In this document: in pieces, positions 1 through 9,880 of the stretch
How positions within the stretch are numbered: the first letter of the stretch is position 1
Layout of the letters: every line of letters starts with the position of its first letter
Virus record (IMG/VR): IMGVR_UViG_3300032050_000044
Span: 37,186-101,185 of that record
Reading direction: 5' to 3' (one strand)
DNA length: 64,000 nucleotides
Source of the DNA: a virus
Made by a program: the position numbers and the translations under genes
Notes under the pieces: generated by a model
What the model was told of the DNA's origin: nothing
Database searches by the model: none
What the model saw: the letters and a program-made list of their open reading frames with translations, nothing else

Positions 1-3000
1 ATATTGATACCTCGTCATCTATATATTCTAATGTATATTCAACTCTATCAAAAACAGTTTGTTGATGTTGTGGTGAATTTACCTTTGTTATATCTCTATT
101 TGGTTTTTTATTTATAGGAGCTTCAAGAAGTGGTTTTGGTCCTGTATAAGCATATGATCCGGTTTTTTCTAATTGTTCTCCTGATATATCATACATAAAA
201 AATTCAGGTGCGTTATCAGATAACCACTCATAATAGTAAACAACTGGAGTTTGACCAGTGAATTTTTCTCTTGGTCTTCTAACATACTCTCTTGTCTTTA
301 ACCAAAGATTATCTCTTTTTATATAGTTTGGATCTAAAGTACCATACATATTTTCGGTGAAAGCTTCATTCGTTTCTGATGAGTAGTTTATTTCACTTAA
401 AACGGTTGGTAAAATTTCCACTAAAGAGTTTATAGATGGTTGAATAGCCCAAACTGACTTTCTTTCCGGGTTATAAATTATTTTAGTTGTTCTCGTTCCA
501 ACTGGTTGGTTGTGTATAACTTGTCCATTTATTGGATCTATAACAAAAATAGAGTTTAATACTTGTGATGATACATAAAGACTAGCATCAAATTGATTTA
601 ATGCTAAATATCCATATGATCCAATATCAATGTTTGTTGTTAATGTATCCGTTGATAAATCTAATGATAAAAATCTCTTACTAGGATCTGTTAAATTCAT
701 CTCACCTGTTAGATTATTGTATAATATATCAGTAAATGAACTATTTGTAACTGATGTTATTGAATAAGTAACTCCATTATCAATTTTGTATAAATTCTCA
801 CCATATACATAAATCGACTCTCTTACAGGTTCGTAAAATATTGAATGTGTTAATCCTGGTACTGTGTATGATGTTTGATATGTTCTTGTTGTTCCATCAA
901 TTCTCAATACTAAGTTAGCATCGGTTGTGACATACATATCCTTTTCAAAGTCGTTAAATACCATTTTACCCGTCATAGTATCTAATGTAGATGGTGTTGT
1001 TATTGTTTTTACGAAAGTATTTAAATAATCATATATGTCTATTGTAGCACTATTTGAGTAAGTTATATAAATATCTCCATTATATGGATTGATAGCCATA
1101 TCTTTAGCATTATATGTTAAAGTTATAGATTTGACAATGCTATTTAATAGAGGATCGATAATCCATATTTTATTTTGTGATAAACAATATAGATAATTAT
1201 TATATGTGTTAAAATCCATTTTAATTGGATTTGCATTACCTGATAGTGTTATTGTTTTTACATGCATATATAGATAAGCATCCATTACAATCACGTTATC
1301 ACCAAATAAATAAACATAATTAGATAATTGAATATATTTCAAATCTACTAAATTAGTAGCTCCTAAATCAGTTCCTAGTAAAAGAGAATTTGAATCATAT
1401 GTTGTTGGATTGTAAGATAATCCAAACATTACTTGATCAAATTGACTAGAATTAAAAGGTCCTCCGCTACCTGTTACACCTGGTATGTAACATGCTGTTG
1501 CTCCAAATCCTAAATCAAATGCCAAAGTTACATAAGCTGATGAGTTACAAATAGAACTTGTTAATCCCCAGAATGGTCCTTGGTAACTTAAATTCATTAC
1601 TTGTGGATCTAAAAACTCTATATTATATTCTTGATTATTATAAGGGAAATTTGTATTATGTACCGCTACAACCATCCCGGTAGCAAACCCAAGTTCTTCA
1701 AAAGAAGCTGTTGCTGTTGATGGTAATGCTATTTCATTTGATGAAATTAAAGATCCTCGATTACCTTTCATTTTTTTGGTTATAGTGTAATCTTCAGATC
1801 CAGGTATTTCTACTTTACCCGTGCTTATAGAGTATTGAAAAATTCTATCTAATCTATTAAGATCGAATTTGAGTAGGTTGTTTATATTTGTTACAATTAT
1901 ACCCATTTCTAAAAGGTTTTCCGAGTGAGTATCTACCCATTCACTTAACGTAGATGGTATATCAACCGGTTTATATGTTGATTGTGTTGCTGAATATGTC
2001 GCATATATAGTTTCTTGGTCATATTTCTTATTATTTATATCAATAGATAAATAAGGACCAAAAGAGGCTGATGATCCAAATAAAACTCTTGAATGTTCTA
2101 TAAAGAAATTAGCGGTTGTTCCAACCTCAACTCTTTCCAAATCAAATGGTACGTTTGGATAGAAACTTTTTAAAACAATTCCATTGTAAAATGGTGATGT
2201 GAAGCTTCCTAAGTATGCTAATTCAGCTACAATACCTAATGTGTATAATTTGACATAGTTTCTTGTTAACCATGCTCTTAAAGTTCTATCAATAGTTCTT
2301 TCCATATCAGGTGATCCACCTGAATATACCCAAGCAACTTCTTCTTCGTAAGTTTGTTTGTTGATTATTAATTTAATTCCATATTCATCAATGTCAGTAA
2401 AAACGACATTATATTTATAGTTTTCTGAATAATCATAATTTAACTCATAGTTTAGTTTTTCTTTTACTTCGACTAATCTTTCGTTTGTTTGTGTCTCATT
2501 ACCTATTGAGTAAGTGGCACCTAATTTGGTGTGATAGAAGTTTACTATTGCATATTTACTTGGATATATAAGATCCGCCTTTAAATAACCATTTTTATAA
2601 TATAGATCTATATTAAAAGCTTTTAAATCATCTTTAAATTTCTGAGCAGCTGATGCAAAAGTTGTTTTGGTACTTTGTGTCCATCCATACTCAAAATAAT
2701 TTCGATCAGTTGTTAAATAAAGTTGACAAAGAGGTAGTTGTTCTGTTGTAGTTGAACTATCAACCTTTATATAAGTTTGTTTCCCCCAATTTGGTGAATT
2801 ATCTGGTGCTATAAAGTTTAACGAACCTGCAAAACTCTGAGTATATCCAATTAAGCATTCATATACTTTATTATTATAAATAACCTGTGATTGTGTTGCG
2901 TAATAAGTCATTTGTGAATTTCCAACAAATGTTGGTATTGTCGCAACTCTTAAAAAGTTTGTATTCTCAACAGATCCTTCAATTTTAAATTCTCTTCCTG

Positions 3001-3877
3001 GTTTTAATATTTTTGGTATTTCTTTATCATCATCAAAATACAATCTACTTTGATTATCGATTAACAGACCACCTTGATATATTATTTGTAAATCAGTTCT
3101 TGATATAACTTCTATTATTAACTTTGAACTATCTGGTATTTCTGATGTTGAGTACTCAAAATGAATAGCATCTGTTAAATTATCTTGTAATACAGTTATT
3201 ACACCATCATTTTTTTCAGTACCTACTATATTTAACTTTTTACCTGGATAGTATCTGTCATAAAAATTCGGTTCAGACCAATCAGATATATTATTATTGA
3301 ATTTTGAATCTATATAATTATAAACACCAACCGTATTTATACCTCTTATAGTAACATCTTGATAAGATGAGGTTGCTGAGTAAATAGAGTAATAATCATT
3401 TTCAAATGTAGCGTTATCAACAGATGATAAAATCATTATAGCATTTTTCTTTGAACCAACAACTACATAAGTTTTTTTCTTATCAGTAAATTCCAAAAAG
3501 TTAGAATTAAATACTATAAATGTTCCTATTGGATATAAATTATCAAAATTATCACCATAAATCCATTTTGAATAGAAGTTATAATCATTATTTATTGGTT
3601 CTATTGCAGTTATAGATTGTGTTGATCCATTGGTTCCATAAAAATGTAAACCATATTCGTTAAATAATTGAAATTTATTTAAAGTTAATTCACCTGGTAA
3701 TTCATATTCAAATGATGGAACTCTCTCCATCATATACAACCCGTATGTTTTGTATATATCTGATGAACTTTGGTGAAATAGAATATCACCTTCAAATCTA
3801 TCTGTTGTTTCGTTATACTGAAAATTTAAACTTCCACCCTCTTTATCGAAGAATATTAGATTCTTATGATTAGACAT
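1..3877 (-). CDS. Giant virion-associated protein with beta-propeller-like region (3' end outside window)
   Basis: An open frame starts at ATG 3877 and runs 1292 codons to the window edge without a stop, so the C-terminus is missing. The protein begins MSNHKNLIFFDKEGG and is rich in Tyr, Asn, Ser and Thr, as expected of an extracellular phage structural protein. From about residue 850 to 1150 there are repeated blade-like units, for example NPYNGDIYITYSNSATIDIY, and a segment around FVIDPINGQVI, like YVTN/NHL-type beta-propellers. Its upstream flank has phage-type promoter sequence shared with the divergent gene at 3968. Size and company with tail genes suggest a baseplate, fibre or adhesin component; this is inference and no specific homologue is recognised. 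Confidence 0.7.
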   Translation of the reverse strand, partial: MSNHKNLIFFDKEGGSLNFQYNETTDRFEGDILFHQSSSDIYKTYGLYMMERVPSFEYELPGELTLNKFQLFNEYGLHFYGTNGSTQSITAIEPINNDYNFYSKWIYGDNFDNLYPIGTFIVFNSNFLEFTDKKKTYVVVGSKKNAIMILSSVDNATFENDYYSIYSATSSYQDVTIRGINTVGVYNYIDSKFNNNISDWSEPNFYDRYYPGKKLNIVGTEKNDGVITVLQDNLTDAIHFEYSTSEIPDSSKLIIEVISRTDLQIIYQGGLLIDNQSRLYFDDDKEIPKILKPGREFKIEGSVENTNFLRVATIPTFVGNSQMTYYATQSQVIYNNKVYECLIGYTQSFAGSLNFIAPDNSPNWGKQTYIKVDSSTTTEQLPLCQLYLTTDRNYFEYGWTQSTKTTFASAAQKFKDDLKAFNIDLYYKNGYLKADLIYPSKYAIVNFYHTKLGATYSIGNETQTNERLVEVKEKLNYELNYDYSENYKYNVVFTDIDEYGIKLIINKQTYEEEVAWVYSGGSPDMERTIDRTLRAWLTRNYVKLYTLGIVAELAYLGSFTSPFYNGIVLKSFYPNVPFDLERVEVGTTANFFIEHSRVLFGSSASFGPYLSIDINNKKYDQETIYATYSATQSTYKPVDIPSTLSEWVDTHSENLLEMGIIVTNINNLLKFDLNRLDRIFQYSISTGKVEIPGSEDYTITKKMKGNRGSLISSNEIALPSTATASFEELGFATGMVVAVHNTNFPYNNQEYNIEFLDPQVMNLSYQGPFWGLTSSICNSSAYVTLAFDLGFGATACYIPGVTGSGGPFNSSQFDQVMFGLSYNPTTYDSNSLLLGTDLGATNLVDLKYIQLSNYVYLFGDNVIVMDAYLYMHVKTITLSGNANPIKMDFNTYNNYLYCLSQNKIWIIDPLLNSIVKSITLTYNAKDMAINPYNGDIYITYSNSATIDIYDYLNTFVKTITTPSTLDTMTGKMVFNDFEKDMYVTTDANLVLRIDGTTRTYQTSYTVPGLTHSIFYEPVRESIYVYGENLYKIDNGVTYSITSVTNSSFTDILYNNLTGEMNLTDPSKRFLSLDLSTDTLTTNIDIGSYGYLALNQFDASLYVSSQVLNSIFVIDPINGQVIHNQPVGTRTTKIIYNPERKSVWAIQPSINSLVEILPTVLSEINYSSETNEAFTENMYGTLDPNYIKRDNLWLKTREYVRRPREKFTGQTPVVYYYEWLSDNAPEFFMYDISGEQLEKTGSYAYTGPKPLLEAPINKKPNRDITKVNSPQHQQTVFDRVEYTLEYIDDEVSI

Positions 3878-3934
3878 TTATATTTAATACTTTTTGGTAT
3901 ATATTAAAAAATCATTTCTTTGATAATCAATTTT

Positions 3935-3951
3935 AATATATACAATTATAA
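3935..3951 (+). promoter_or_regulatory. Phage-type promoter element AATATATA-N4-TATAA
   Basis: AATATATA at 3935-3942 is followed after 4 nt by TATAA. It lies 17 nt before ATG 3968 and inside the longest possible version of the downstream frame, which argues that translation starts at 3968 and not at 3920. Confidence 0.55.
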
Positions 3952-3967
3952 AATTAATTTATTATAT

Positions 3968-5170
3968 ATGAAAATATTGAAATATAACGAACATAACCAT
4001 AGTGATTTAGAAGTTGGTGGTTTAAAGTGTGATAATCCTAATTGTGATTATTCTGATATGACAGTTCCATTTGAAGATTATGAAAGTTCTGTTAATAAGC
4101 CTTGTCCAAAATGTGGTGAGAATCTTTTAACACAAGAAGATTATGATCAAATAGTTCAACTTAGAAATGCTGTTGATATTTTAAACAGTTTTTCTCCGGA
4201 AGAATTGGAAAAAATCAGTGCGAACCTTTCTCCGGAAGAAATAGATTCAGCTTTAGATATGATGAATTTACTTAAAGTTAAAAGTAAAGGTCAAGATGAA
4301 GAAGGTAATCATGTTTGGAGTCTTGGTGAATCTAAAAAAGAAAAGGATTCGGAAGAAGTTAAGTTTGATGTTAAATCTTTTGAACCTAAAAAAGATGACT
4401 TAGTTGGATTTAAATCTGAGTTTGAGGAAACTCCGGAAAAAGAAGTTAAGAAAACTAAAAAAGAAATTCAAAATGATGGTAACACACCTGGTTTGAAAAA
4501 AGCTATTAAAAAGTTTGAAGATTTTAGAATTTCAATTTCTGTTGATGAAGTAGAACCAGAGGAAGATTTTTTTGATACTAATGATGTTTGTTCGGATTGT
4601 GAATGTGAACCTTGTGAATGTGAAGAAAATCCTACTCAAGAATTACAATATCACTTAATGAATTCATTACCTGTTACTGAGAATGTTTTTAGACCTGGTT
4701 CTAAAAAGTTTTTTGCTTTGTTAAAAGAAGCTAGAAATCTTTATGATTCTGGACTTTTAGAATTAAAAGGTATTGATAAAGAATTATATGAATCAACTGA
4801 GATTGGAAAATTTGCTATGTTTAAAGGTGAGATGGTGGCTTTGGATATTCCGATGGAGATAATTGAGGATTTAAATGAGGCTGAATATCATGGGAAAGAA
4901 GTTAAGTTAAACTACCCAATGAGAGGTGGAACTAAAAAGTATTATGTATATGTTAAAAATCCTAAAACTGGTAAAGTTAAAAAGATTGCTTTTGGTGATG
5001 TTCATGGTGGTTTAACTGCTAAAGTTAGTAACCCTGAGGCTAGAAAATCTTTTGCTGCTCGTCATAAATGTTCAACTAAGAAAGATAAAACTAAGGCAGG
5101 CTACTGGGCATGTAGAATAAATCGATATGGTCATTTGTGGAACAATATGACCTATCCCGGCTTCTGGTAA
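3968..5170 (+). CDS. Zinc-ribbon phage protein with C-terminal RKSF/ARH/YW-C domain
   Basis: The start is set at ATG 3968 because the upstream ATG at 3920 lies before the promoter element. The 400-residue product starts MKILKYNEHNHSDL, resembling the shared N-terminus discussed in the findings. Next comes a four-Cys zinc ribbon (CDNPNCDY...CPKCGE), an acidic/Lys-rich central region with a second Cys cluster (CSDCECEPCECE), and a C-terminal domain with FGD, RKSFAARHKC and GYWACR motifs. I recall this C-terminal module as a recurrent domain of unknown function in large phages, often at the end of virion or scaffold-associated proteins. A GIY-YIG endonuclease gene follows directly. Function unknown. 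Confidence 0.75.
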   Translation: MKILKYNEHNHSDLEVGGLKCDNPNCDYSDMTVPFEDYESSVNKPCPKCGENLLTQEDYDQIVQLRNAVDILNSFSPEELEKISANLSPEEIDSALDMMNLLKVKSKGQDEEGNHVWSLGESKKEKDSEEVKFDVKSFEPKKDDLVGFKSEFEETPEKEVKKTKKEIQNDGNTPGLKKAIKKFEDFRISISVDEVEPEEDFFDTNDVCSDCECEPCECEENPTQELQYHLMNSLPVTENVFRPGSKKFFALLKEARNLYDSGLLELKGIDKELYESTEIGKFAMFKGEMVALDIPMEIIEDLNEAEYHGKEVKLNYPMRGGTKKYYVYVKNPKTGKVKKIAFGDVHGGLTAKVSNPEARKSFAARHKCSTKKDKTKAGYWACRINRYGHLWNNMTYPGFW

Positions 5171-5221
5171 TCTAATGGAGGGTAAAACATATAATATATA
5201 ATGGTAAATAAAATTATCATT

Positions 5222-6559
5222 ATGCAAATATATAAAATTACCAATCTAATAAATAATAAAATTTATATAGGTAAAGATACTACATCAGATCCAAATTATT
5301 TTGGATCTGGTTTACTTATTAAACGTGCCATAAGTAAATATGGAATCAACAATTTTATCAAAGAGGTTATTGATGAGACTGATGATTATCTGGAATTGTC
5401 TAAAAAAGAAATTTATTGGATATCTGAGTATGATTCAACTAAAAGAGATATAGGATATAATATTTCTCCTGGTGGAGATGGTGGTGATACACTTTCAAAT
5501 CATCCAGATTTGGATTTAATAAAAGAGAAGATATCCAAAAGTAGTAAAACTAAAGGAAGAACATATGAAGAGTCTTTTGGTGAAGTAAGAGCTACTGAAT
5601 ATAAAGAAAAACTCAAAGTAAATATTAATAAGAATATTTTATCAATTAATTCTATATTAAAAAATAAACAGAGGTGGGAGGAATTTAATGATAAATTCAA
5701 AGAAAGGTGTGAATTTATTAAGAATGAAATAAATCAAGGTAGGTTTGATGAATATGTGAATGAAATTAAATTGATTAAAAAAAGAGTTTATAATAATTTT
5801 CTTAAAAACACTGATGGATTCTATGATTTTTTTGGACATGAATTAAAATATTTTTTTGGAAAATATAAAATTAGAGAAGATTTGGAATTTGATAAGATTG
5901 ATAAGTTAATTTTTGAAAAAAATATAGATGGTCTAATTTCTTATCTCGATTGTGTTCCAAATAGGTTTTTCAAAAGAAGATATAAATTCTATGAATATCT
6001 TGGTCAAGATTTAAAATTAAAAATAAAGATTAGACTTAATGAAAAAAGAAAACGATTTGACCAAGAAACTAAAATAAAAATAATAATAGATGGCGTTGAA
6101 TATGATTCAATTTCAGATGCTGTGAGTAAAATAGATATTGATAGGTCATTAATTCGATTTAGACTTAGATCACCACGCTTTAAAAACTATCTTTTTGTTG
6201 ATAATGATTTGAATATAAAGTATAATAAATTTGTTGAAGTTGATCCTCATTTATCAAAAAAAGAGAGAGTGTCAATAGACGGTGTTGAATATGGTTCTAT
6301 AACCGATGCTACAAAGATTCTTAATAAAGAATATGATTATATAAGTTGGAGACTTAATTCTAAATCATATCCAGAATGGTTTTACTTAGATAAAGTAGTT
6401 GAACTAAAGGAAACTGGTGTACCGAAGTTAAAACCAGTTTCTATAAATGGTGTTGAATATGAATCTATATCAATGGCTGTTGAGAAGAGTGGTATTGATA
6501 GACAAATAATGAGATATAGATTAAAATCAAATAATTATCCTGAATATTTTTATATATAG
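5222..6559 (+). CDS. GIY-YIG homing endonuclease with three C-terminal DNA-binding repeats
   Basis: The N-terminus MQIYKITNLINNKIYIG is the GIY-YIG nuclease motif, here in the IYK-IYIG variant; Arg and Glu residues expected of the fold follow in the next 70 residues. A long basic linker leads to three copies of an approximately 45-residue module with the signature GVEY(D/G/E)SI(S/T)xA, typical of intron-encoded nuclease repeats that bind DNA. ATG 5222 is preferred over ATG 5201 because it begins at the catalytic fold and because an AATATATA box lies at about 5190. It is free-standing between two ordinary genes, so it probably homes into this intergenic site. Confidence 0.85.
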   Translation: MQIYKITNLINNKIYIGKDTTSDPNYFGSGLLIKRAISKYGINNFIKEVIDETDDYLELSKKEIYWISEYDSTKRDIGYNISPGGDGGDTLSNHPDLDLIKEKISKSSKTKGRTYEESFGEVRATEYKEKLKVNINKNILSINSILKNKQRWEEFNDKFKERCEFIKNEINQGRFDEYVNEIKLIKKRVYNNFLKNTDGFYDFFGHELKYFFGKYKIREDLEFDKIDKLIFEKNIDGLISYLDCVPNRFFKRRYKFYEYLGQDLKLKIKIRLNEKRKRFDQETKIKIIIDGVEYDSISDAVSKIDIDRSLIRFRLRSPRFKNYLFVDNDLNIKYNKFVEVDPHLSKKERVSIDGVEYGSITDATKILNKEYDYISWRLNSKSYPEWFYLDKVVELKETGVPKLKPVSINGVEYESISMAVEKSGIDRQIMRYRLKSNNYPEYFYI

Positions 6560-6562
6560 AAT

Positions 6563-6832
6563 ATGAAACTACCATTCAAAGAAATAGAGCTAGAAGAAAA
6601 CATTTTTATTAGAGAGTTTAAACAAGATACTGACTCTGGTGAATTTACTTGGCATAGAGACCGAGAAGATCGTATTATAGAGTCATTAGAAGAGACTGAT
6701 TGGTTGATACAATTGGATGATGAGTTACCTAAAAAAATTGAAGGTAAAGTATTTATACCAATGGGTGTTTATCATCGTGTTATAAAAGGTACTGGTGATT
6801 TAAAAATAAAACTAATAAAAAACCCATCTTAA
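6563..6832 (+). CDS. Small cupin-like phage protein
   Basis: An 89-residue protein, 3 nt after the endonuclease stop. It contains TWHRDREDR, then LEETDWLIQLDDELP, FIPMGVYHRV and KGTGDLKIKL. The WHRDxxDR/HR arrangement and predicted short strands suggest a small single-domain beta barrel of the cupin type, a family widespread in large phages; metal binding by the His residues is inference. The last codons form the first arm of the terminator hairpin. Confidence 0.55.
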   Translation: MKLPFKEIELEENIFIREFKQDTDSGEFTWHRDREDRIIESLEETDWLIQLDDELPKKIEGKVFIPMGVYHRVIKGTGDLKIKLIKNPS

Positions 6833-6846
6833 AGATGGGTTTTGTT
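6821..6846. terminator. Bidirectional hairpin terminator
   Basis: AACCCATCTT and its reverse complement AAGATGGGTT form a perfect hairpin flanked by A and T runs, lying between convergent genes at 6832 and 6848. Confidence 0.85.
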
Positions 6847-6847
6847 T

Positions 6848-7969
6848 TTAATCTATATTTGATTTATAATTTTCTCCGTATATTTTGATGATTTCGTCGT
6901 ATTCATTTAACATACCACTTTTGAAATCTTCATTCTCATACTTTTGTTTAAGAATATATTCTTTTATATAACTCTCATATTCTAACTTAATAGAGATATC
7001 CATAGTTTCTTCGTTTATTTCAACTGCTTCTGATATTTCTTCACCATCTTCATTTTTTTGAACAATATCATCAATATATTCAACTGAAGCAAAGTTACCT
7101 CTTTCTAACATCACTTCTAACTTTCTACGAAGCTTTCTGTTGTTGATTAGGAGGTTATTTGATATAGATATATCAATATAGTCTTTAGTGTCTCTTAAAT
7201 CATCTAATCTATCAATATCCTCTTCTGTGATAACTCTAAACTTTCTAAAGATAGGTGAATAGTTATTTGGGTAAAATTCAACTTCTCCAGTCTCTAAATC
7301 AAGAGATGTTATCCCTTTTTGGTCACCGGTGTCATTTCTATCCATTTGCCATAAACTACCAATAAATCTAAAATTCTTATTACGTTGACAAATATGCACG
7401 TGTCCGCTAAATACTTCTTTATATCCAACAAACTCTTCAACATCTATTTTATCAACATTTCTGTGAGCTACGGAGTTTAGATGCATTACACATCCATTTA
7501 AATCTGAATGGCAGAATAGGTAATCACCTTGGTTATCCTTAATCACCTTTATTAAATCAATTCTTTTTTCCACCCATGGTATTAAGACTAAATTCTTATT
7601 CATTACTTTTATATTTGTTGGTTCCTCATATACGGTTATATTATCATTTATATAACTATATAACCTAACCGAGTTTATTGAATTGGATCCTTTGTTGAAT
7701 AAATCATGATTACCAACCATTATATGCATCGGTATTATATTCGATATATCTTTTAATATTTTTTCAACTTTATTTAAAACGTTAATTGGTATTGATGTTC
7801 TATTATCAAATAAATCTCCTAAATGTATGAGTATATCACCATCTTTCACATTTTTTTTTAAAAATGGTATTAAAAAATTATAGATAGTATTTTCCATCAT
7901 ATTTAACCATTTATCTAAGTTGTTTAAATAGATACCAAAATGAGTATCAGTTATCATATAAACCTTCAT
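6848..7969 (-). CDS. 47: Recombination exonuclease subunit gp47 (SbcD/Mre11-like)
   Basis: A 373-residue calcineurin-like metallophosphoesterase. The five metal-binding motifs are in order: DTHFG near the start, GDLFD at about residue 50, GNHD at about 92, CHSDL around 160 and GHVHICQ at about 188. Length and motif order match T4 gp47, the nuclease that with the ATPase gp46 processes double-strand ends for recombination-dependent replication. Gene 46 is not in this window. The C-terminal 130 residues are acidic and helical, the expected capping region. The upstream region is shared divergently with the LAGLIDADG gene. Confidence 0.93.
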   Translation of the reverse strand: MKVYMITDTHFGIYLNNLDKWLNMMENTIYNFLIPFLKKNVKDGDILIHLGDLFDNRTSIPINVLNKVEKILKDISNIIPMHIMVGNHDLFNKGSNSINSVRLYSYINDNITVYEEPTNIKVMNKNLVLIPWVEKRIDLIKVIKDNQGDYLFCHSDLNGCVMHLNSVAHRNVDKIDVEEFVGYKEVFSGHVHICQRNKNFRFIGSLWQMDRNDTGDQKGITSLDLETGEVEFYPNNYSPIFRKFRVITEEDIDRLDDLRDTKDYIDISISNNLLINNRKLRRKLEVMLERGNFASVEYIDDIVQKNEDGEEISEAVEINEETMDISIKLEYESYIKEYILKQKYENEDFKSGMLNEYDEIIKIYGENYKSNID

Positions 7970-8035
7970 AATAAATTTTATTTTTTTTTTTTACAAATAT
8001 GTATAGGGACATAACACTTTTGTATATATAATTAT

Positions 8036-8845
8036 ATGGAATATGTGAATATAGTTTATAATAAATATTTTATCTATTTTTTGGGATTTTTATGGTCTGA
8101 TGGATTTATAGAAAGAAAAAGAGTTGGTGTAGAAATATTAGAAAATGATGCAATTGAAATATTAGAAGATATTAAAAAAATAGATTTTTTAAAGATATGT
8201 ACTATGAATAGACATCGTGAGAATAGAAGACCACAGATGACTATTTACTTCTGTGATGTTAAATTTTATGATTTTTTTATATCTAAATATTTTTTAAATA
8301 AAAGTACTAAATCACCATTGGATTTAATAAATGATATACCAAATGATTTGGTTAGATATTTCTATCTTGGGTTGATTGATGGTGATGGTTGTTTTTATTT
8401 TAATTTGAAAAATAAAAATAGGCAATTTTATGTAACATCATCATATGAACAAGATTGGACTCATATTGAGAGTTTATTTAAATCATTAAATATATCTCAA
8501 TATGAAATAAGAAGAGTTATTAGTAATAATGGTAATAAGTCATCTTATATAAGAATTAAGAAGTATAGTGAAATAGAATCTTTATATAATTATTTATATC
8601 CGTGTGGATATGAGATGGGTTTAAAAAGAAAGTATAATAAGTGTTTAGAGATTATTAATAACCCACCTATACGTAGTTCCAATAAAGCCAAAATTGATTT
8701 AAATGAATTAATTCTTAAAATTAATGAGAATTTAAATATTGTTGAATTATCTAAAATATATGATTGTAATTGGAGAAAAATATACAATTTATGTAAAAAA
8801 AATGATGTCTCTTATCCAAAAGGATTCTTCTCCGGTATTGTGTGA
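8036..8845 (+). CDS. LAGLIDADG homing endonuclease
   Basis: A 269-residue protein with two LAGLIDADG helices: FLGFLWSDGFIE near residue 16 and FYLGLIDGDGCFYF near residue 108, each ending in the catalytic acidic residue. This makes it a single-chain, two-motif enzyme. A C-terminal helix-turn-helix (VELSKIYDCNWRKIYNLC) may add DNA contacts. It sits between gp47 and the tail-tube gene with no intron visible in either, so it is a free-standing invader. It ends just before the promoter region of gene 19. Confidence 0.9.
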   Translation: MEYVNIVYNKYFIYFLGFLWSDGFIERKRVGVEILENDAIEILEDIKKIDFLKICTMNRHRENRRPQMTIYFCDVKFYDFFISKYFLNKSTKSPLDLINDIPNDLVRYFYLGLIDGDGCFYFNLKNKNRQFYVTSSYEQDWTHIESLFKSLNISQYEIRRVISNNGNKSSYIRIKKYSEIESLYNYLYPCGYEMGLKRKYNKCLEIINNPPIRSSNKAKIDLNELILKINENLNIVELSKIYDCNWRKIYNLCKKNDVSYPKGFFSGIV

Positions 8846-8849
8846 AAAT

Positions 8850-8936
8850 GGAAAAAAATTAGTTTTTATAATTAATATATACTAAGAAAAGTATAGAAAA
8901 AACAAGAGAAAAAAAAATAAAAATATATACTTTATA
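8850..8936 (+). promoter_or_regulatory. Two tandem phage-type promoters upstream of the tail tube gene
   Basis: First element: GGAAAAAAATTAG, 11 nt, AATATATA (8874-8881). Second: GAG (8906-8908), 12 nt, AATATATA (8921-8928), 3 nt, TATAA (8932-8936). Both match the layout found before other major structural genes, and the tandem arrangement fits a highly expressed gene. Confidence 0.6.
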
Positions 8937-8969
8937 ATTGGATACAATTAGAAAAAATAATTAAAAAAT

Positions 8970-9590
8970 ATGCCACTTCCTCATTACACACAAATCTCGA
9001 ATGTTGGTTCACCAGGGGGGCCAGGTACTCTTCCTGATGAGATTGTTTACTTAAATTTGTTTGAGATAACATTTGTATTACCAAACATCTTAACAGCACA
9101 AGGTAGAAATACTCTACTTTTATTAGAGAATGCTACTAATATTGATATGAACTTAACACAATTTGATGTTGGTCAAAAAGAACAAAGATTTAAGTATTCA
9201 ACAAGAGTATTTAATACAACTCCTACTAAGACTAGTGGTGACTTTAACATTAAATTTCAAGTTAATGTTAATCAAGCTGGTTCAATGGAGACTTGGAATA
9301 CACTTAAAGCTTGGTATGATTTAGTATTTAACTCTCAAAATGGTTCTATGCACTATAAATCAGATTGTATTGGTACTGTTATTGTTAACCAACATGATAA
9401 AAAAGGTGTTGTTTTAAGACGTGTAACTTTCCAAAACGTTCAAATTAAACAAATAGCTGGTTACTCTTTAGATTGGAATGGTAACAACACAATTGAAACA
9501 GTTCAAGCTGACTTTATTTATGATTACTTTGTTGATGAGTACATTGATCAAAACTTCTCAATTACTCCTCCACTTATCACTGGATATTAA
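8970..9590 (+). CDS. 19: Tail tube protein gp19-like
   Basis: A 206-residue protein starting MPLPHYTQISNVGSPGGPG. It has the T4 gp19/phage tube pattern: FEITFVLP at the start of the tube fold, a long hairpin region, and C-terminal strands GVVLRRVTFQNVQIKQIAG...IETVQADFIYDYF. It polymerises inside the contractile sheath to form the DNA conduit. It is a single-gene unit with two promoters before it and a strong terminator after it, consistent with high copy number. T4 gp19 is 163 residues; this one is somewhat longer. Confidence 0.85.
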   Translation: MPLPHYTQISNVGSPGGPGTLPDEIVYLNLFEITFVLPNILTAQGRNTLLLLENATNIDMNLTQFDVGQKEQRFKYSTRVFNTTPTKTSGDFNIKFQVNVNQAGSMETWNTLKAWYDLVFNSQNGSMHYKSDCIGTVIVNQHDKKGVVLRRVTFQNVQIKQIAGYSLDWNGNNTIETVQADFIYDYFVDEYIDQNFSITPPLITGY

Positions 9591-9602
9591 TACTTATGAT
9601 AA

Positions 9603-9640
9603 TAAAAAAAAACCACTCAAAAGAGTGGTTTTTTTTTATT
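9603..9640. terminator. Bidirectional hairpin terminator
   Basis: AACCACTC-aaaa-GAGTGGTT flanked by long A and T runs, between the convergent tail-tube gene and the gp51-like gene. Confidence 0.9.
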
Positions 9641-9880
9641 TTAGAATTTTGGCATATTACTTGTCATATTTCTCATTATTGATCCTGTATCTGGAAGGTT
9701 CGCATTTTGTCCACCCTCTTGATCTTTTCTTTGTTTTTCTTCATCTTCAATAATTTCATTGACTAATTTAATATTTTCTTCAAACATCCAGAAGGGCCAA
9801 TTATCCATAGCCCACTCTTGTGTGTGAAAGTGCTTTTGAAGTAATAACTTATTCTTTAATATATGCTTCAAAGGCATCAT
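9641..9880 (-). CDS. Small baseplate/tail-assembly protein, gp51-like by position
   Basis: A 79-residue frame taken from ATG 9880, 3' of and overlapping the gp26-like gene by 32 nt in a different frame. It contains EWAMDNWPFWMFEENIKLV, an acidic helix and a Gly/Asn-rich tail. T4 genes 26 and 51 are adjacent and both act in hub assembly, so position supports a gp51-like role; sequence similarity is too weak for me to assert it. The frame is open upstream to 9943, so production as a +1 frameshift extension of the gp26-like protein is an alternative to internal initiation. Confidence 0.5.
   Translation of the reverse strand: MMPLKHILKNKLLLQKHFHTQEWAMDNWPFWMFEENIKLVNEIIEDEEKQRKDQEGGQNANLPDTGSIMRNMTSNMPKF

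Noticed and set aside
3920-3967. N-terminal extension of the zinc-ribbon protein from ATG 3920
   Set aside because: The extension contains the promoter element AATATATA-N4-TATAA and has no similarity to the shared leader, which starts at 3968.
5500-5839. Two minus-strand open frames inside the GIY-YIG gene
   Set aside because: AT-rich shadow frames in a gene with clear domain structure.
9478-9753. Plus-strand open frame running from the tail-tube gene through the terminator
   Set aside because: Out of frame with gene 19, crosses a strong terminator and overlaps the gp51-like gene.
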